A stretch of DNA of 57,892 bases from NCBI GenBank assembly GCA_017996395.1, contig JAGOHA010000001.1, positions 13,255-71,146 on the forward strand, given 5' to 3'. Position 1 is the stretch's first letter; every line of letters begins with the position of its first letter. Positions 42,001 through 50,148 of the stretch are shown here, one piece after another. The notes beneath the pieces were generated by a model, which saw nothing but the letters and a program-made list of their open reading frames with translations, did not search any database and was not told where the DNA came from. Made by a program: the position numbers and the translations under genes. This DNA is from Acidobacteriota bacterium (GTDB lineage: Bacteria; Acidobacteriota; JAAYUB01).

Positions 42001-42744
42001 ACCGCGGGCGAGGAGGTGGACCGAATCACGTTCGCGGACGACGTGGAAGCGGGTGCGGGCGGATGGAGCCACGTGCTCGACCAGGGTGAGACCGACTGGA
42101 CGCCGGTCGCCGGCTGGAGCCACTCTCCGGTGACCAGCTGGTTCACCCCCGCGGAAGACAACATCAAGGACAACTCATTACTGAGCCCCTGGTTCGAGGT
42201 GCCTGAAGGTGCGGCGTTGACCTTCTGGCACGATTACGACCTGGAGACAGAGTCTGACGGCGGCGTCCTGGAGATCCGGACCGCCACGGAGCCGTGGGCC
42301 GATCTCGGTCAGGCGATGAGCACCGGCGGCTACACGCACGAGCTGGATTTCTTCCTGCTCAATCCGCTGGGCCGGCGCGCCGCCTGGTCCGGCGACAGCC
42401 AGGGGTTCATCCAGACCCGGGTGGATCTTGGCGCGTACGGAGGCCGGAGGGTCCAGATTCGCTTCCGCCTGGGTTGCGACCTGCTGGTGGGATCGGGCGG
42501 CTGGTACGTGGACGATGTCCGGATCAGCGGCCGTGAATTCCGCTGTGTCCTGGAGCCTGACGGCGATCTGGATGGCGACGGTCGGTCCGATGCTCGGGAT
42601 CTGGGCCTGCTGCTGCACCTGGTCGTGGGCAACCTGGCACCCGGCGTGCCTCCCTGTCTCCGGCCGGACATGGGCGATCTCGACCGGTCCGGCGCGCTCG
42701 ATGCCCTGGATTGCCGCCTGCTGGCCACCCGGCTGACAGAGTAG
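39031..42744 (+). CDS. Secreted gingipain-family (C25) cysteine protease with C-terminal dockerin-like tail
   Basis: The 1237-aa protein has a signal peptide (residues 1-20), an N-terminal propeptide-like region, and a C25 peptidase core: W-V-V-L-G-G-D-S-E-I-I-P, V-G-R-I, the histidine segment N-H-L-G-H-A-N (His438) and the cysteine segment S-Q-G-C-Y-P-G-N-F (Cys468), the expected dyad. Beyond it there are an Ig-like region, a nidogen-type domain (I-G-F-P-F-K-F-Y-G-K, I-S-T-N-G-L-L-R-F), a further beta region with D-G-D-G-I-P-E-P-G-E-T, and an ending with two calcium-loop repeats (D-L-D-G-D-G-R-S-D-A-R-D at 1179 and D-L-D-R-S-G-A-L-D-A-L-D at 1216), a type I dockerin pattern. ATG 39031 gives a clean signal peptide; ATG 39007 is alternative. 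Substrate is unknown. Confidence 0.85.
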   Translation: MNRKLGVWIGLALLMVSAAAEELVLEYRFERPRLEWHPDGRVDVRIAGCPDSLEPGQPMLPVFTGRVLLPAGHRLVGFDVKTSPSELLGRPVQVSHCPGLFPTAGAGTEPVAPDPRIYDAPGPFPAARAVTAGVQWLKGYPIALFTLHPVVYYPAAGELQFIPRMRLVLTLAPEPRAKAAPMRRPLADDRAEVAALVDNPATLDGYAPPEAKTLDTAWEYLIVTSAALEASFQELADHKAGRGLNVHLARIEDILAATPGTDNAHKLRTFITTGYQSHGTRWVVLGGDSEIIPWRGAYGKVGDTVDAAIPADLYFAALDGDWNANGNGLYGEPADETDLFAEVAVGRIAASSPTEASTQIQKIIAYEDSAPPFRALLLGEKLDDQTYGGDSKDVVYGAMAGIPAERLYDAPGAEWSADTLIDTCFNADDTHIVNHLGHANSTYCLKMYNSDVSRLTNTRPFFVYSQGCYPGNFIYDVCFAERMTVGTTAAAFAVVMNTRYGWYASGGTNGTSNAFDHEYMRSVFEQFRHNLGLALNESRQRLAGLAGDGSYRWVYFETTLFGCPETALHWTCTPAAVRLAPCQPGSGFIVMDGDDVTLGAVVGTDCAEPVDQPHVTARVVDAAGTRTFTLRDDGEGADILADDGLFTGRWAPAGPSSAQITYSASAPGLAADQEVIQGEVVERMDYLMLTQDPTWIEPAGGAAVLAGQDDAGVVVPIGFPFKFYGKAYEQVLISTNGLLRFTGAYDWDAGNTQIPRPQNPNAVIAALWTDLDLTKPGAVIRYRIDGQPPHRLFVVSWLNVAHYNKVGAVTFQIALEESTHKIHLNYQDTEFGVPAYDFGADATVGIEDYNGTKGIQFACREPVVRPGLSICFMPVVGPVVVPIDWRFWGGDGDGIPEPGETVTMQLTLQNIGTSPAVDVTASLATVMPEVQIVPAACDYSTLAVGAVAARELNVILDEALACGAHLDWQLTIECRNAAGDTLQWEQPMQLTAGEEVDRITFADDVEAGAGGWSHVLDQGETDWTPVAGWSHSPVTSWFTPAEDNIKDNSLLSPWFEVPEGAALTFWHDYDLETESDGGVLEIRTATEPWADLGQAMSTGGYTHELDFFLLNPLGRRAAWSGDSQGFIQTRVDLGAYGGRRVQIRFRLGCDLLVGSGGWYVDDVRISGREFRCVLEPDGDLDGDGRSDARDLGLLLHLVVGNLAPGVPPCLRPDMGDLDRSGALDALDCRLLATRLTE

Positions 42745-42783
42745 CACCGGCGTCGGAGGCGGTGGCTGGCCGGTCCCCGGATT

Positions 42784-43203
42784 TCACTCTCCGATGATCT
42801 TGATCAGGACCCGCTTGCGGCGGCGCCCGTCGAACTCGCCGTAGAAGATCTGCTCCCAGGGGCCGAAGTCGAGCGCACCCCCGCTGATGGCCACGACCAC
42901 TTCCCGCCCCATGATCTGGCGCTTGAGATGCGCGTCGCCGTTGTCCTCGCCCGTCCGGTTGTGGCGGTAGCGCGCGGTGGGGCTGTGAGGCGCGAGTTGC
43001 TCCAGCCAATCCTGATAATCCTGGTGCAAGCCCGGCTCGTCGTCGTTGATGAAGACGGAAGCGGTGATGTGCATCGCGTTGACCAGGCAGAGTCCTTCCC
43101 GCACGCCGCTGGCACGGACGGCCTCCTCAACCTGCGGCGTGATGTTGATGAGGGCGACACGGGTCGGGGTCTGGAAGGTCAGTTCCTGACGGTAGTGGCG
43201 CAT
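42784..43203 (-). CDS. yjbQ: YjbQ/UPF0047 family protein (secondary thiamine-phosphate synthase-like)
   Basis: The 139-aa product matches this small beta-barrel family in length and motifs: [34 protein letters not shown]. These histidines and acidic residues form a metal/phosphate site. E. coli YjbQ makes some thiamine phosphate in vitro, but the true role is not known. It follows the TPR kinase by 16 bases on the same strand and may share its transcript. Confidence 0.88.
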   Translation of the reverse strand: MRHYRQELTFQTPTRVALINITPQVEEAVRASGVREGLCLVNAMHITASVFINDDEPGLHQDYQDWLEQLAPHSPTARYRHNRTGEDNGDAHLKRQIMGREVVVAISGGALDFGPWEQIFYGEFDGRRRKRVLIKIIGE

Positions 43204-43219
43204 GGCGGTCTCCCGGAGA

Positions 43220-45256
43220 TCAGTTCGGCGGTTGGGCCGTGGCGGCTTTCAACTCCTCGAGCAGGGCGGCGGCGGAGGGATAGCGGAGCTGGCGGTCCTT
43301 TTCGAGGCACTTCAGAACGACCTGCTCCAGCTCGACCGGGAGCGAGGGGTTGTGGGACCGGATCGGCATGGGCGGAGTGACGAGGTGGTGGTGGAGGATG
43401 CCGTCCAGGGGGTAGGGGAGCATGCCGGTGAGCATCTCGTGAAAGGTGATCCCGAACGAGTAGATGTCGCAGCGCTCGTCCACGGGAGCCCCCTGGAGCT
43501 GCTCCGGCGAGATGTACTTGGGAGTGCCCATGACGATGTCGGATGAGTGGCCGGGCAGTTCATGGAACAGGCGGGCGATTCCGAAGTCGGTGAGCTTGAC
43601 GATCTTGTCGTCGCTGAGCATGATGTTGGCCGGTTTGATGTCTTGGTGGATGACGCCGTTGCGGTGGGCGTAGGACAGGGCCTGCAGCATGTGCCGGGCG
43701 ATGTAGAGAGACAGCTTCAGCGACAGGGCGCCCTTGACCTCCAGCAACCGCTCGACGGTGGTGCCCCGGATGAACTCCATCACGATGAAGTAGGCGTTGT
43801 CCGCCTTGATGATGTCGTGGATGGCCACGATGTTGGGATGGTTGAGTTTGGCGATCGCCTTGGCTTCCGAAAAAAAGGCCTGCAGGCGGGCCGGGTCCTG
43901 CGTGACTGACTTGGGCAGTTTTTTCAATGCGACGGTGCGGTCGAGGATCTTGTCCCGCGCGCTGTAGACGATCCCTGCGCCGCCGCGGCCGATTTCATCC
44001 AGTTCCGTGTAACGTTCCCCCAACCGGATCAGGAAATCGTCGGACAACCCGGCATCCTTGGTGGCGGCATCCTGGTCCAGCATCGCCTTCATCGCGTCCG
44101 GCTCGCTGGTCTTGTGGTCGATCGCGTCGATGCGCTCATCCACGTTCATGAAGAAGGGCCGGATGCTCTGCACCCGTGCATACACGTCGCGGGCGTGCTT
44201 GAGCCGGCCGAGTTTCTCCAGGCAGAGGCCCATCTGGAAGAACTCTTCCAGGTTGGCATCGGAAGGTTTCACCCGCTTGAAATACTCAACATAGTGTTTC
44301 AACGATTCCTGGTAACGCTCGTTGCGGAAGTGGAGTCGGGCCATGAGCACCAGGCTATCGGTGTACTGCTTGTGATCTGCCGTGATCTTGTTCATGACTC
44401 TCAGCGCCTGGTCGATTTCCCCGCCGGCCAGCAGCAATTCCGCTGCCCGGATGAAATTGCCCCCCTGCGTGTAGTATTGCACCGCACCGGGAATATCCTG
44501 GGCGGTCTCGCAGAAGGCGGCCGCCTTCAGGGGGAGCCCGAGCTGGTCGGCTAGTTGGACGATCTTCTGGCAGCGTTCCCGGAGCTGCTCCGGAGGGTAG
44601 AGGCTCCGGAGATCGCGCAGGTGCGTCTCATAGCACGCCAGCGCGCTCGCCTTGTCCTCGGCTTTCAGGTAGTATTTGGCGGCTTTCTCCCATTCCTGTC
44701 GCTGGTAGAAGTATTGGCCCGCCGCGGCGTACGTCCGGTGCGCCTGGTCCAGTCGGCCCATCTCCTCGTACAGTTCGCCGGCGCGGGTCAGGCTCTCGTT
44801 GCCCAGGTGTTCCAGCATGCGCGCCGCCTGGGAAAACTGGCGGCGCTGGCGGTAGATTTCCGCCGCCCGGTCCCACCGGCCGATCTGCTTGTACAGGCGC
44901 AGGGCGCGGCGGAGCCTGCCCTCCCGCATCAGCGTGTCCGCCTGCAGCTCCAGCGGCAGATGGCGGAGGTGCTCGTCCCGGCCCGACAGGATGATGTATT
45001 CGAGATAAAGGAACAGCATCGTCAGGCCCAACGATCCGATGAACAGCAGGCTCGGATGGATCGACTCGCGCAACCGGATGAGCCACAGTGCGGCGCCGGC
45101 CAGCGCCGATCGGCTGAGCATGCCGAGGAAGGCGTCGAAGATGTCTCTCAGGAGCGCGATCGAGAACGCCACCGTGGCGCTGTAGAGCAGTAAAAAAATC
45201 GACACCATGAACAGAGTGGTGACGAGGAACACAGCTAGGTAATGCGTGATTCTCAT
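43220..45256 (-). CDS. Membrane Ser/Thr kinase with N-terminal TPRs and C-terminal kinase domain
   Basis: The 678-aa product starts with two or three membrane helices (residues about 6-35, 48-60, 68-90), followed by TPR-like helices (about 95-370: [18 protein letters not shown] type units) and a kinase domain from about 415 to 670. Kinase motifs: [13 protein letters not shown] (Lys445 or 446), H-Q-D-I-K-P-A-N with Asp539, D-F-G 557-559, A-P-E-like S-P-E-Q-L. The usual H-R-D arginine is glutamine, so it is a non-RD kinase, less dependent on activation-loop phosphorylation. The usual N-terminal-kinase order is reversed. Targets are unknown. Confidence 0.88.
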   Translation of the reverse strand: MRITHYLAVFLVTTLFMVSIFLLLYSATVAFSIALLRDIFDAFLGMLSRSALAGAALWLIRLRESIHPSLLFIGSLGLTMLFLYLEYIILSGRDEHLRHLPLELQADTLMREGRLRRALRLYKQIGRWDRAAEIYRQRRQFSQAARMLEHLGNESLTRAGELYEEMGRLDQAHRTYAAAGQYFYQRQEWEKAAKYYLKAEDKASALACYETHLRDLRSLYPPEQLRERCQKIVQLADQLGLPLKAAAFCETAQDIPGAVQYYTQGGNFIRAAELLLAGGEIDQALRVMNKITADHKQYTDSLVLMARLHFRNERYQESLKHYVEYFKRVKPSDANLEEFFQMGLCLEKLGRLKHARDVYARVQSIRPFFMNVDERIDAIDHKTSEPDAMKAMLDQDAATKDAGLSDDFLIRLGERYTELDEIGRGGAGIVYSARDKILDRTVALKKLPKSVTQDPARLQAFFSEAKAIAKLNHPNIVAIHDIIKADNAYFIVMEFIRGTTVERLLEVKGALSLKLSLYIARHMLQALSYAHRNGVIHQDIKPANIMLSDDKIVKLTDFGIARLFHELPGHSSDIVMGTPKYISPEQLQGAPVDERCDIYSFGITFHEMLTGMLPYPLDGILHHHLVTPPMPIRSHNPSLPVELEQVVLKCLEKDRQLRYPSAAALLEELKAATAQPPN

Positions 45257-45284
45257 CTGTCCATCGCGTCGGGCAGCACTGCGG

Positions 45285-45929
45285 TCAGTACTTCTGCCCG
45301 GTCAGCAGTCGGATGTAACCCCGCATATAATACCACGCCCGGAAGTCGGCGAACCGGTAATCGGCGAGGATGGTGCGCCAGTCACGGGCGATGAAGTCCC
45401 GAGCCTGTTCGCACTCGAACCGTTGGAAAAACTGCCGCACCAGCGGATTGAAAGCGGCCAGATCGCGCTCATTCCAGTCGAGGATGCACAAACAGCCGTC
45501 CTCGGCCAGCAGCTCGCTGGCATTCTGGATTACCAGGATGCGCTGGTGCTGCTCCAGACCATGCATCACGAAGGAGATCAAGATCCGGTCGAATGTTTCC
45601 CCGAGGTCAAGCGGCGCGTCGATGCGCCGTTCCACCAGGGCCAGGTTGGGTAGCAGCGCCGCCCGGCGCCGGAAGCGGTCTTTCATTTCCGGGCCGATTT
45701 CGACGCCGACGACCCGGCCCGCCGGGCCGGTCCGCCGGGCCATCTGGGCGGCCAGCCGGCCGGTCCCCGCACCCAGATCGAGAATCCGCTCGCCCGGTTG
45801 GATGGCCAGGTCGTCCAGCACCCGACGGAGGAAACGGCGGTAATAGCCGGCGCTGGCCAGATCCAGCAACCGGTCGTAGTGGCGGGCCTTGAAGCCGGTG
45901 ATTTCGATTCTGGGTTTTCGCGTCACCAT
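45285..45929 (-). CDS. Class I SAM-dependent methyltransferase
   Basis: The 214-aa product has the SAM-binding motif I-L-D-L-G-A-G-T-G-R-L-A near residue 50, V-V-G-V-E-I motif after it, and an F-D-R-I-L-I-S-F-V-M-H motif IV. It resembles the UbiE/Methyltransf_11 group. There is no signal peptide. The substrate cannot be named. It lies 28 bases upstream of the kinase gene on the same strand, so it may be co-transcribed. Confidence 0.8.
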   Translation of the reverse strand: MVTRKPRIEITGFKARHYDRLLDLASAGYYRRFLRRVLDDLAIQPGERILDLGAGTGRLAAQMARRTGPAGRVVGVEIGPEMKDRFRRRAALLPNLALVERRIDAPLDLGETFDRILISFVMHGLEQHQRILVIQNASELLAEDGCLCILDWNERDLAAFNPLVRQFFQRFECEQARDFIARDWRTILADYRFADFRAWYYMRGYIRLLTGQKY

Positions 45930-45972
45930 GTCGGTTTAAATGAGAAACGACCCTGACGGGCCGTTCGGGAAA

Positions 45973-46048
45973 TGGTGGAGCAAGGGGGTCTCGAACCCCC
46001 GACCTCGGCATTGCGAACGCCGCGCTCTTCCAACTGAGCTATTGCCCC
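45973..46048 (-). tRNA. tRNA-Ala(CGC)
   Basis: A full 76-nt cloverleaf on the minus strand: 7-bp acceptor stem (GGGGCAA with TTGCTCC, one G-T), D arm, anticodon loop TTCGCAA, GTTCGAG T loop, and an encoded CCA end at 45975-45973. Anticodon CGC reads GCG. Confidence 0.95.
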
Positions 46049-46065
46049 ATAAATTTTAAGGCGGC

Positions 46066-46094
46066 ATCATAGCCAAGAAGTGTGCCGAAAGCAA
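46066..46094 (-). promoter_or_regulatory. Promoter of tRNA-Ala
   Basis: Minus strand: TTGCTT (46094-46089), 17-base spacer, TATGAT (46071-46066), which is 17 bases before the tRNA 5' end at 46048. Confidence 0.65.
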
Positions 46095-46141
46095 GCATTT
46101 TTAACGACGACCGGTGGTCGCCGGATTCAGCAGGTTTCGGG

Positions 46142-46552
46142 TTACAGAGATCCGCCCGCGGGCACGGCCAGGAACAAGGCGGATGCCTCGGCCAGGCGCT
46201 CCCCCCGGCTGTTCACGATCCAGCCCCGCGTCTGGATCCGGCGGCCGGAAACCCTGTCCACTTCGGCCTCCACCCGGAGGGGCTCGCCGACCGGCACCGG
46301 TCGGCGGAAGGCCACCTCCATCCGGGCCGTGGCCGTGTGACCGCCGGCGGCTCGCAGCGCGGCATGGGCCATCAACTCGTCCAGCAGGGTGGCCAGCAGG
46401 CCCCCGTGCACGGTGCCCCGGTAGCCTTGATACCGCTCGGCCATCGCGCATTCGGTGAAGACCCGGCCGGTCGACCCGTCATGCTCGATCCGGAGCTGTA
46501 AACCGTGCGGATTGTCCGCCCCGCAACAAAAGCAGAAACGATCGCGTTCCAT
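46142..46552 (-). CDS. PaaI-like hotdog thioesterase
   Basis: The 136-aa product has the N-terminal C-F-C-C-G-x-x-N-P-x-G-L motif found in a group of hotdog proteins, and the catalytic H-G-G segment G-T-V-H-G-G-L-L-A-T-L-L-D-E, with the acidic residue D-E two turns later. It should cleave acyl-CoA or similar thioesters. ATG 46552 follows AGGAG by 6 bases; TTG 46558 lies right behind that site and is unlikely. Substrate is unknown. Confidence 0.85.
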   Translation of the reverse strand: MERDRFCFCCGADNPHGLQLRIEHDGSTGRVFTECAMAERYQGYRGTVHGGLLATLLDELMAHAALRAAGGHTATARMEVAFRRPVPVGEPLRVEAEVDRVSGRRIQTRGWIVNSRGERLAEASALFLAVPAGGSL

Positions 46553-46642
46553 CGCCAACTCCTGAACCGTGAGCCCTGATTATACACATTCCATCGTTCT
46601 CGGGCGGGAAATCCTGTGCGGCCCGAAACCGGCGGCAAGATG

Positions 46643-46651
46643 TGCTATCAT
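46643..46651 (+). promoter_or_regulatory. Extended -10 before the repeat-domain gene
   Basis: TGC-TATCAT, 67 bases before the ATG at 46719, with the same TGTGCTA core as before selA and the protease operon. No good -35. Confidence 0.4.
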
Positions 46652-46718
46652 TCCTTATGTAACCAAGCGGTCATCCCTGTGCGGACGTGACGGCCGCCGT
46701 ACTTCCCAGGAGGACGAT

Positions 46719-48122
46719 ATGCGCAAGGCAATGTTGGGCCTTTGGGTACTGGTTGCCCTGATCGCCGCCAGCCCGATCCAGGCGGGCGTTGCGGTGGTCG
46801 AGGTCAGCGTCGACGGATCGGATTATCTGTTGATCCGCGGGGCGGATGTTCGCGTGGAACACCGCAATTTTGAGCCGCTCACCAATCTGAAAGTGCGCTT
46901 CGACCCCACGACCGGCCTGCCCGCAGCGGCGGCGACCGTCGCCGTGACCCGGTTGGAAGGGACGGGGCCGGTGACCGTCGTGGAACAACCGTCGGCGGGG
47001 AATGACTTCACACTGAAAATTCTCATCGACAATGACAACGAGTCGCTCTACCCCCAGAAATACCGGCTCCGCCTCGAATGGGAGGAACAGTCGGCCGCCC
47101 TGTTCCCCACCATGGACCGGAACATCCACGATTACTTTCATTGGCGCGGTGAGGTGGACGGCACGGACATGATCCGCATCCAGGGGACCACCGTGTCCAT
47201 CGATCATGTGCGCGCCCAACCCATCAAAAACCAGCGCGTGGACTACACCGCCGCGCTGCCGTCCGCCCGGGTCGAGACGGCGCTCTACACGGAGCGGGCG
47301 CGCGGAACCGTCGAGATCATCCAGCAGCCCAGTTACGCCAACAGTTACACCGCCATCATTCGGGTGGACGACGGGAAGTTCTCCGGATCGGACGTATACG
47401 ACATTTACCTGTATTGGCCGAAGGCGATCCCTGAAGAGGCGATCACGCCCGACGAAATGGATTTTTACTGGGAAGGACGTGTGGACGGCGTGGATCGCGT
47501 GATCATCCGTGGCAACAGCGCGACGCTCGAGCACCTGCAGTCCAAACCACCCGAAGGGGTCAAGGGACAGTTGCGGCGGGCATTACCCCAGCAGGAGCAG
47601 ACGGTCAGCTTGCATGTGTTTGCGGGACGCGGCTCGGTGAAGATCACGGAACAGCCCAACTGGTCCAACAAGTATGCGGTGAGTGTGCTGGTGGACGATT
47701 CAAACCGAAGCGGTGCCGCCGATTACCGGTTCGGCCTGCGCTGGGGGGCGGGTGGATCCGCCGACACCGTGCCCATGACCGGCACCACCCAGGTCGGAAC
47801 CACCCCGGCCGGCACCAAGCCGGCCAGCAGCGGCGGGGTGATCCGGTGGCGCGGCCGGGTCGACGGCAAAGACCGGCTCATGTTCAAGGGCAACACCGTG
47901 ACCGTGCAACACCTGGCGGCCCAACCGATCCGCGATGCCAGCCACACGTTTTCCGATCCGCTGCCCGCCCGGGACGTGACGGTTAGCCTCAACATGATTG
48001 CCGGCCGGGGCTCGGTCCGGATCGTGGAGCAGCCGGGCCGCGGCAACAACTACACGCTGATCGTCGAGATCGAGGATGCCTCCAACGGCGACAGCATCTA
48101 CGAATTCGAGCTGTTCTGGTGA
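46719..48122 (+). CDS. Secreted protein with four copies of an unfamiliar ~95-residue domain
   Basis: The 467-aa protein has a signal peptide (R-K-A-M-L-G-L-W-V-L-V-A-L-I-A, cleaved near Q-A-G) and then four repeats at about residues 24-122, 140-233, 249-352 and 385-467. Each runs V-D-G-x-D-x-x-x-I-x-G, then V-x-x-x-H-x-x-x-x-P, then R-G-x-V-x-I-x-E-Q-P and N-x-Y-T-x-x-V-x-x-D-D, ending Y-x-x-x-L-x-W. All are beta-strand-like. Repeat 4 is separated by a Gly/Thr-rich linker. I do not know this domain; two linked sub-units per repeat are suggested. AGGAGG precedes ATG 46719. It is probably an envelope or surface protein; the next gene is 7 bases away. Confidence 0.75.
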   Translation: MRKAMLGLWVLVALIAASPIQAGVAVVEVSVDGSDYLLIRGADVRVEHRNFEPLTNLKVRFDPTTGLPAAAATVAVTRLEGTGPVTVVEQPSAGNDFTLKILIDNDNESLYPQKYRLRLEWEEQSAALFPTMDRNIHDYFHWRGEVDGTDMIRIQGTTVSIDHVRAQPIKNQRVDYTAALPSARVETALYTERARGTVEIIQQPSYANSYTAIIRVDDGKFSGSDVYDIYLYWPKAIPEEAITPDEMDFYWEGRVDGVDRVIIRGNSATLEHLQSKPPEGVKGQLRRALPQQEQTVSLHVFAGRGSVKITEQPNWSNKYAVSVLVDDSNRSGAADYRFGLRWGAGGSADTVPMTGTTQVGTTPAGTKPASSGGVIRWRGRVDGKDRLMFKGNTVTVQHLAAQPIRDASHTFSDPLPARDVTVSLNMIAGRGSVRIVEQPGRGNNYTLIVEIEDASNGDSIYEFELFW

Positions 48123-48129
48123 TCGGGCG

Positions 48130-49029
48130 ATGACGCTCTGCGTACCCGCTTGGGCGAAAATCAACCTGCACCTGCAGGTCATGTTCCCCCGCCCGGACGG
48201 GTACCATGAGATCCGAACCGTATTTCAGACGGTGGATCTGGCCGACGAGGTCGTTCTGGAACCCGCCGCCGACGGGCAGTTGGTGTTTCGTTGCGACCAG
48301 CCGGACGTGCCCACGGGCGAGGACAACCTGTGCCTGAAAGCCGCCCGGCTCCTCCAGGCGGAGACCGGCGTTCGACGCGGCGCCCGGATCACGCTGCGCA
48401 AGCAGATTCCGATGCAGGCGGGGCTTGGCGGGGGGAGCGCGGATGCCGCGGCGACGCTGGCCGGGTTGAGCCGGCTGTGGGAGCTGACGTGCGCTCCGGA
48501 GGATTTATTGCTCTGGGGGGGGCGGCTGGGGTCGGATGTCCCCTTTTTTCTCATGGGCGGCACCGCACTCGGACTGGGGCGCGGTGAGGAGCTGGTGCCG
48601 CTGCCGGACGCGCCGTTCCGTCACGTGTTGCTGGTGTGTCCGCCGGTGGCGGTCAGCACGGCGTGGGCCTACGGACGCCTGAATTTTCAGTTGACAACAA
48701 AGGGTTTCGTGAATAAAATTCCTCCCCTGCACAGGGTGCTCGCGGACGGCCGAATGGACGCATTCCGGGGCGTGAACGATTTTGAAGCGGCGGTTTTTCC
48801 TGAATTCCCCCTGTTGCTCCATATCAAATCACAAATCGTGGATTGCGGCGCCGACGGGACGATGATGAGTGGGAGTGGATCCTCGATTTACGGGCTCTTT
48901 GACACTGCGGCTGCGTGCATGGAGGCGGAGCGTAGCCTGTGCCGCCAATCTGTTCCGGGTCGGATTATCTGCACCCGGTTCATCGGCCGAGACGAGTACC
49001 GTCGCACTCTGTTTTCCCACTGGAATTGA
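48130..49029 (+). CDS. ispE: 4-diphosphocytidyl-2-C-methyl-D-erythritol kinase
   Basis: IspE phosphorylates CDP-methylerythritol in the MEP isoprenoid pathway. The 299-aa GHMP kinase has the expected motifs: P-A-W-A-K-I-N-L-H-L near the start, P-M-Q-A-G-L-G-G-G-S-A-D-A-A, G-S-D-V-P-F-F, and M-S-G-S-G-S-S. ATG 48130 is chosen; the frame extends upstream only within the previous gene. A tRNA-Gln gene begins 5 bases after the stop, an order common in Acidobacteriota and relatives. Confidence 0.94.
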   Translation: MTLCVPAWAKINLHLQVMFPRPDGYHEIRTVFQTVDLADEVVLEPAADGQLVFRCDQPDVPTGEDNLCLKAARLLQAETGVRRGARITLRKQIPMQAGLGGGSADAAATLAGLSRLWELTCAPEDLLLWGGRLGSDVPFFLMGGTALGLGRGEELVPLPDAPFRHVLLVCPPVAVSTAWAYGRLNFQLTTKGFVNKIPPLHRVLADGRMDAFRGVNDFEAAVFPEFPLLLHIKSQIVDCGADGTMMSGSGSSIYGLFDTAAACMEAERSLCRQSVPGRIICTRFIGRDEYRRTLFSHWN

Positions 49030-49034
49030 TCTGC

Positions 49035-49109
49035 TGGGGAGTCGTCAAGCGGTAAGACACAGGTCTTTGGAACCTGCATTCGGAGGTTCGAATCCTCCCT
49101 CCCCAGCCA
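49035..49109 (+). tRNA. tRNA-Gln(TTG)
   Basis: A 75-nt cloverleaf: perfect 7-bp acceptor stem (TGGGGAG with CTCCCCA), anticodon loop CTTTGGA giving TTG, T arm with GTTCGAA, and CCA encoded at 49107-49109. It is between ispE and prs and is likely processed from their transcript. Confidence 0.96.
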
Positions 49110-49169
49110 ATTTTTTCCGGCGGATTCCGGCGCGCCCGCGGGCGCCGTCCGGCGGTGAGGAGGCCTTCT

Positions 49170-50111
49170 TTGGTCAAGGGCGATCTGATCATCTTTTCCG
49201 GATCTGCCAACGTGCCGTTGGCGGAGGAGATCTGTCGCTATCTGAAAGTCCCGAAAGGGGAATGCCGGCTGACGCGCTTCTCCGACAACGAGATCTACTT
49301 CCAGAGCCATGAGAACGTCCGCGGGCGCGACGTGTTCCTCATCCAGCCCACGTCGAATCCGGTCAATGACCACCTGATGGAACTCCTGATCATGATCGAC
49401 GCCTGCAAGCGGGCGTCGGCCTCCCGAATCACGGCGGTCATGCCCTACTTCGGTTACGCCCGCCAGGACCGCAAGGACAAGCCGCGCGTGCCGATCTCGT
49501 CGAAGCTGGTGGCCGACCTGATCACCGCCGCCGGCGCGAACCGGGTCCTGACCATGGACCTGCACGCGTCCCAGATCCAGGGCTTCTTCAACATCCCGGT
49601 GGACCACCTGTTCGCGGCGCCGGTGATCCTGGACTACATCTCCTCGTGCTGTTTCGAGGATTTGACCATCCTGTCGCCGGACACCGGCGGTGCCGAGCGG
49701 GCCCGGGCCTACGCCAAGCGGCTCGAGGCGGGCCTGGCCATCGGCGACAAGCGACGGGTCGCGGACAACGTGGCCGAGGTCATGCATATCATCGGCGACG
49801 TCGAGGCGAAAACCGTGGTCATCTGTGACGACATGATCGATACGGCCGGCACGGTGGTGGAGATCGTGCACGCGCTGAGTCTGCGCGGGGTCAAGCGGGT
49901 CGTGGTGGCGGCCACCCACCCGGTGTTCAGCGGCCCCGCCTTCGAGCGGCTGGGCAAGCTGGCGCTGGAGGAGATCGTCGTGACGAACTCCATCCTGATC
50001 CCGGAGGAGCGGCGGTTGAAGAACCTCCGGATCCTGTCGGTGGCCGCCTTGTTCGGCGAGGCCATCCGCTCGATCCACTACGAGACGTCAATCAGCACGC
50101 TCTTTATCTGA
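49170..50111 (+). CDS. prs: Ribose-phosphate pyrophosphokinase
   Basis: Prs makes PRPP from ribose 5-phosphate and ATP. The 313-aa product shows F-S-D-N-E-I-Y, Y-F-G-Y-A-R-Q-D-R-K, the cation site D-L-H-A-S-Q-I-Q-G-F-F, and the PRPP loop V-V-I-C-D-D-M-I-D-T-A-G-T. TTG 49170 with AGGAGG 6 bases upstream is preferred over GTG 49155, which lies before this site. Length agrees with the family. Next genes rplY and pth follow at 37 and 8 bases. Confidence 0.95.
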   Translation: MVKGDLIIFSGSANVPLAEEICRYLKVPKGECRLTRFSDNEIYFQSHENVRGRDVFLIQPTSNPVNDHLMELLIMIDACKRASASRITAVMPYFGYARQDRKDKPRVPISSKLVADLITAAGANRVLTMDLHASQIQGFFNIPVDHLFAAPVILDYISSCCFEDLTILSPDTGGAERARAYAKRLEAGLAIGDKRRVADNVAEVMHIIGDVEAKTVVICDDMIDTAGTVVEIVHALSLRGVKRVVVAATHPVFSGPAFERLGKLALEEIVVTNSILIPEERRLKNLRILSVAALFGEAIRSIHYETSISTLFI

Positions 50112-50148
50112 GTGGCTTGGCAAAACAACGTTAGCAGGAGATATTCCG

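Noticed and set aside
40276..42123. Minus-strand frame inside the C25 protease gene
   Set aside because: Antisense of a well-supported gene with no recognisable motif.
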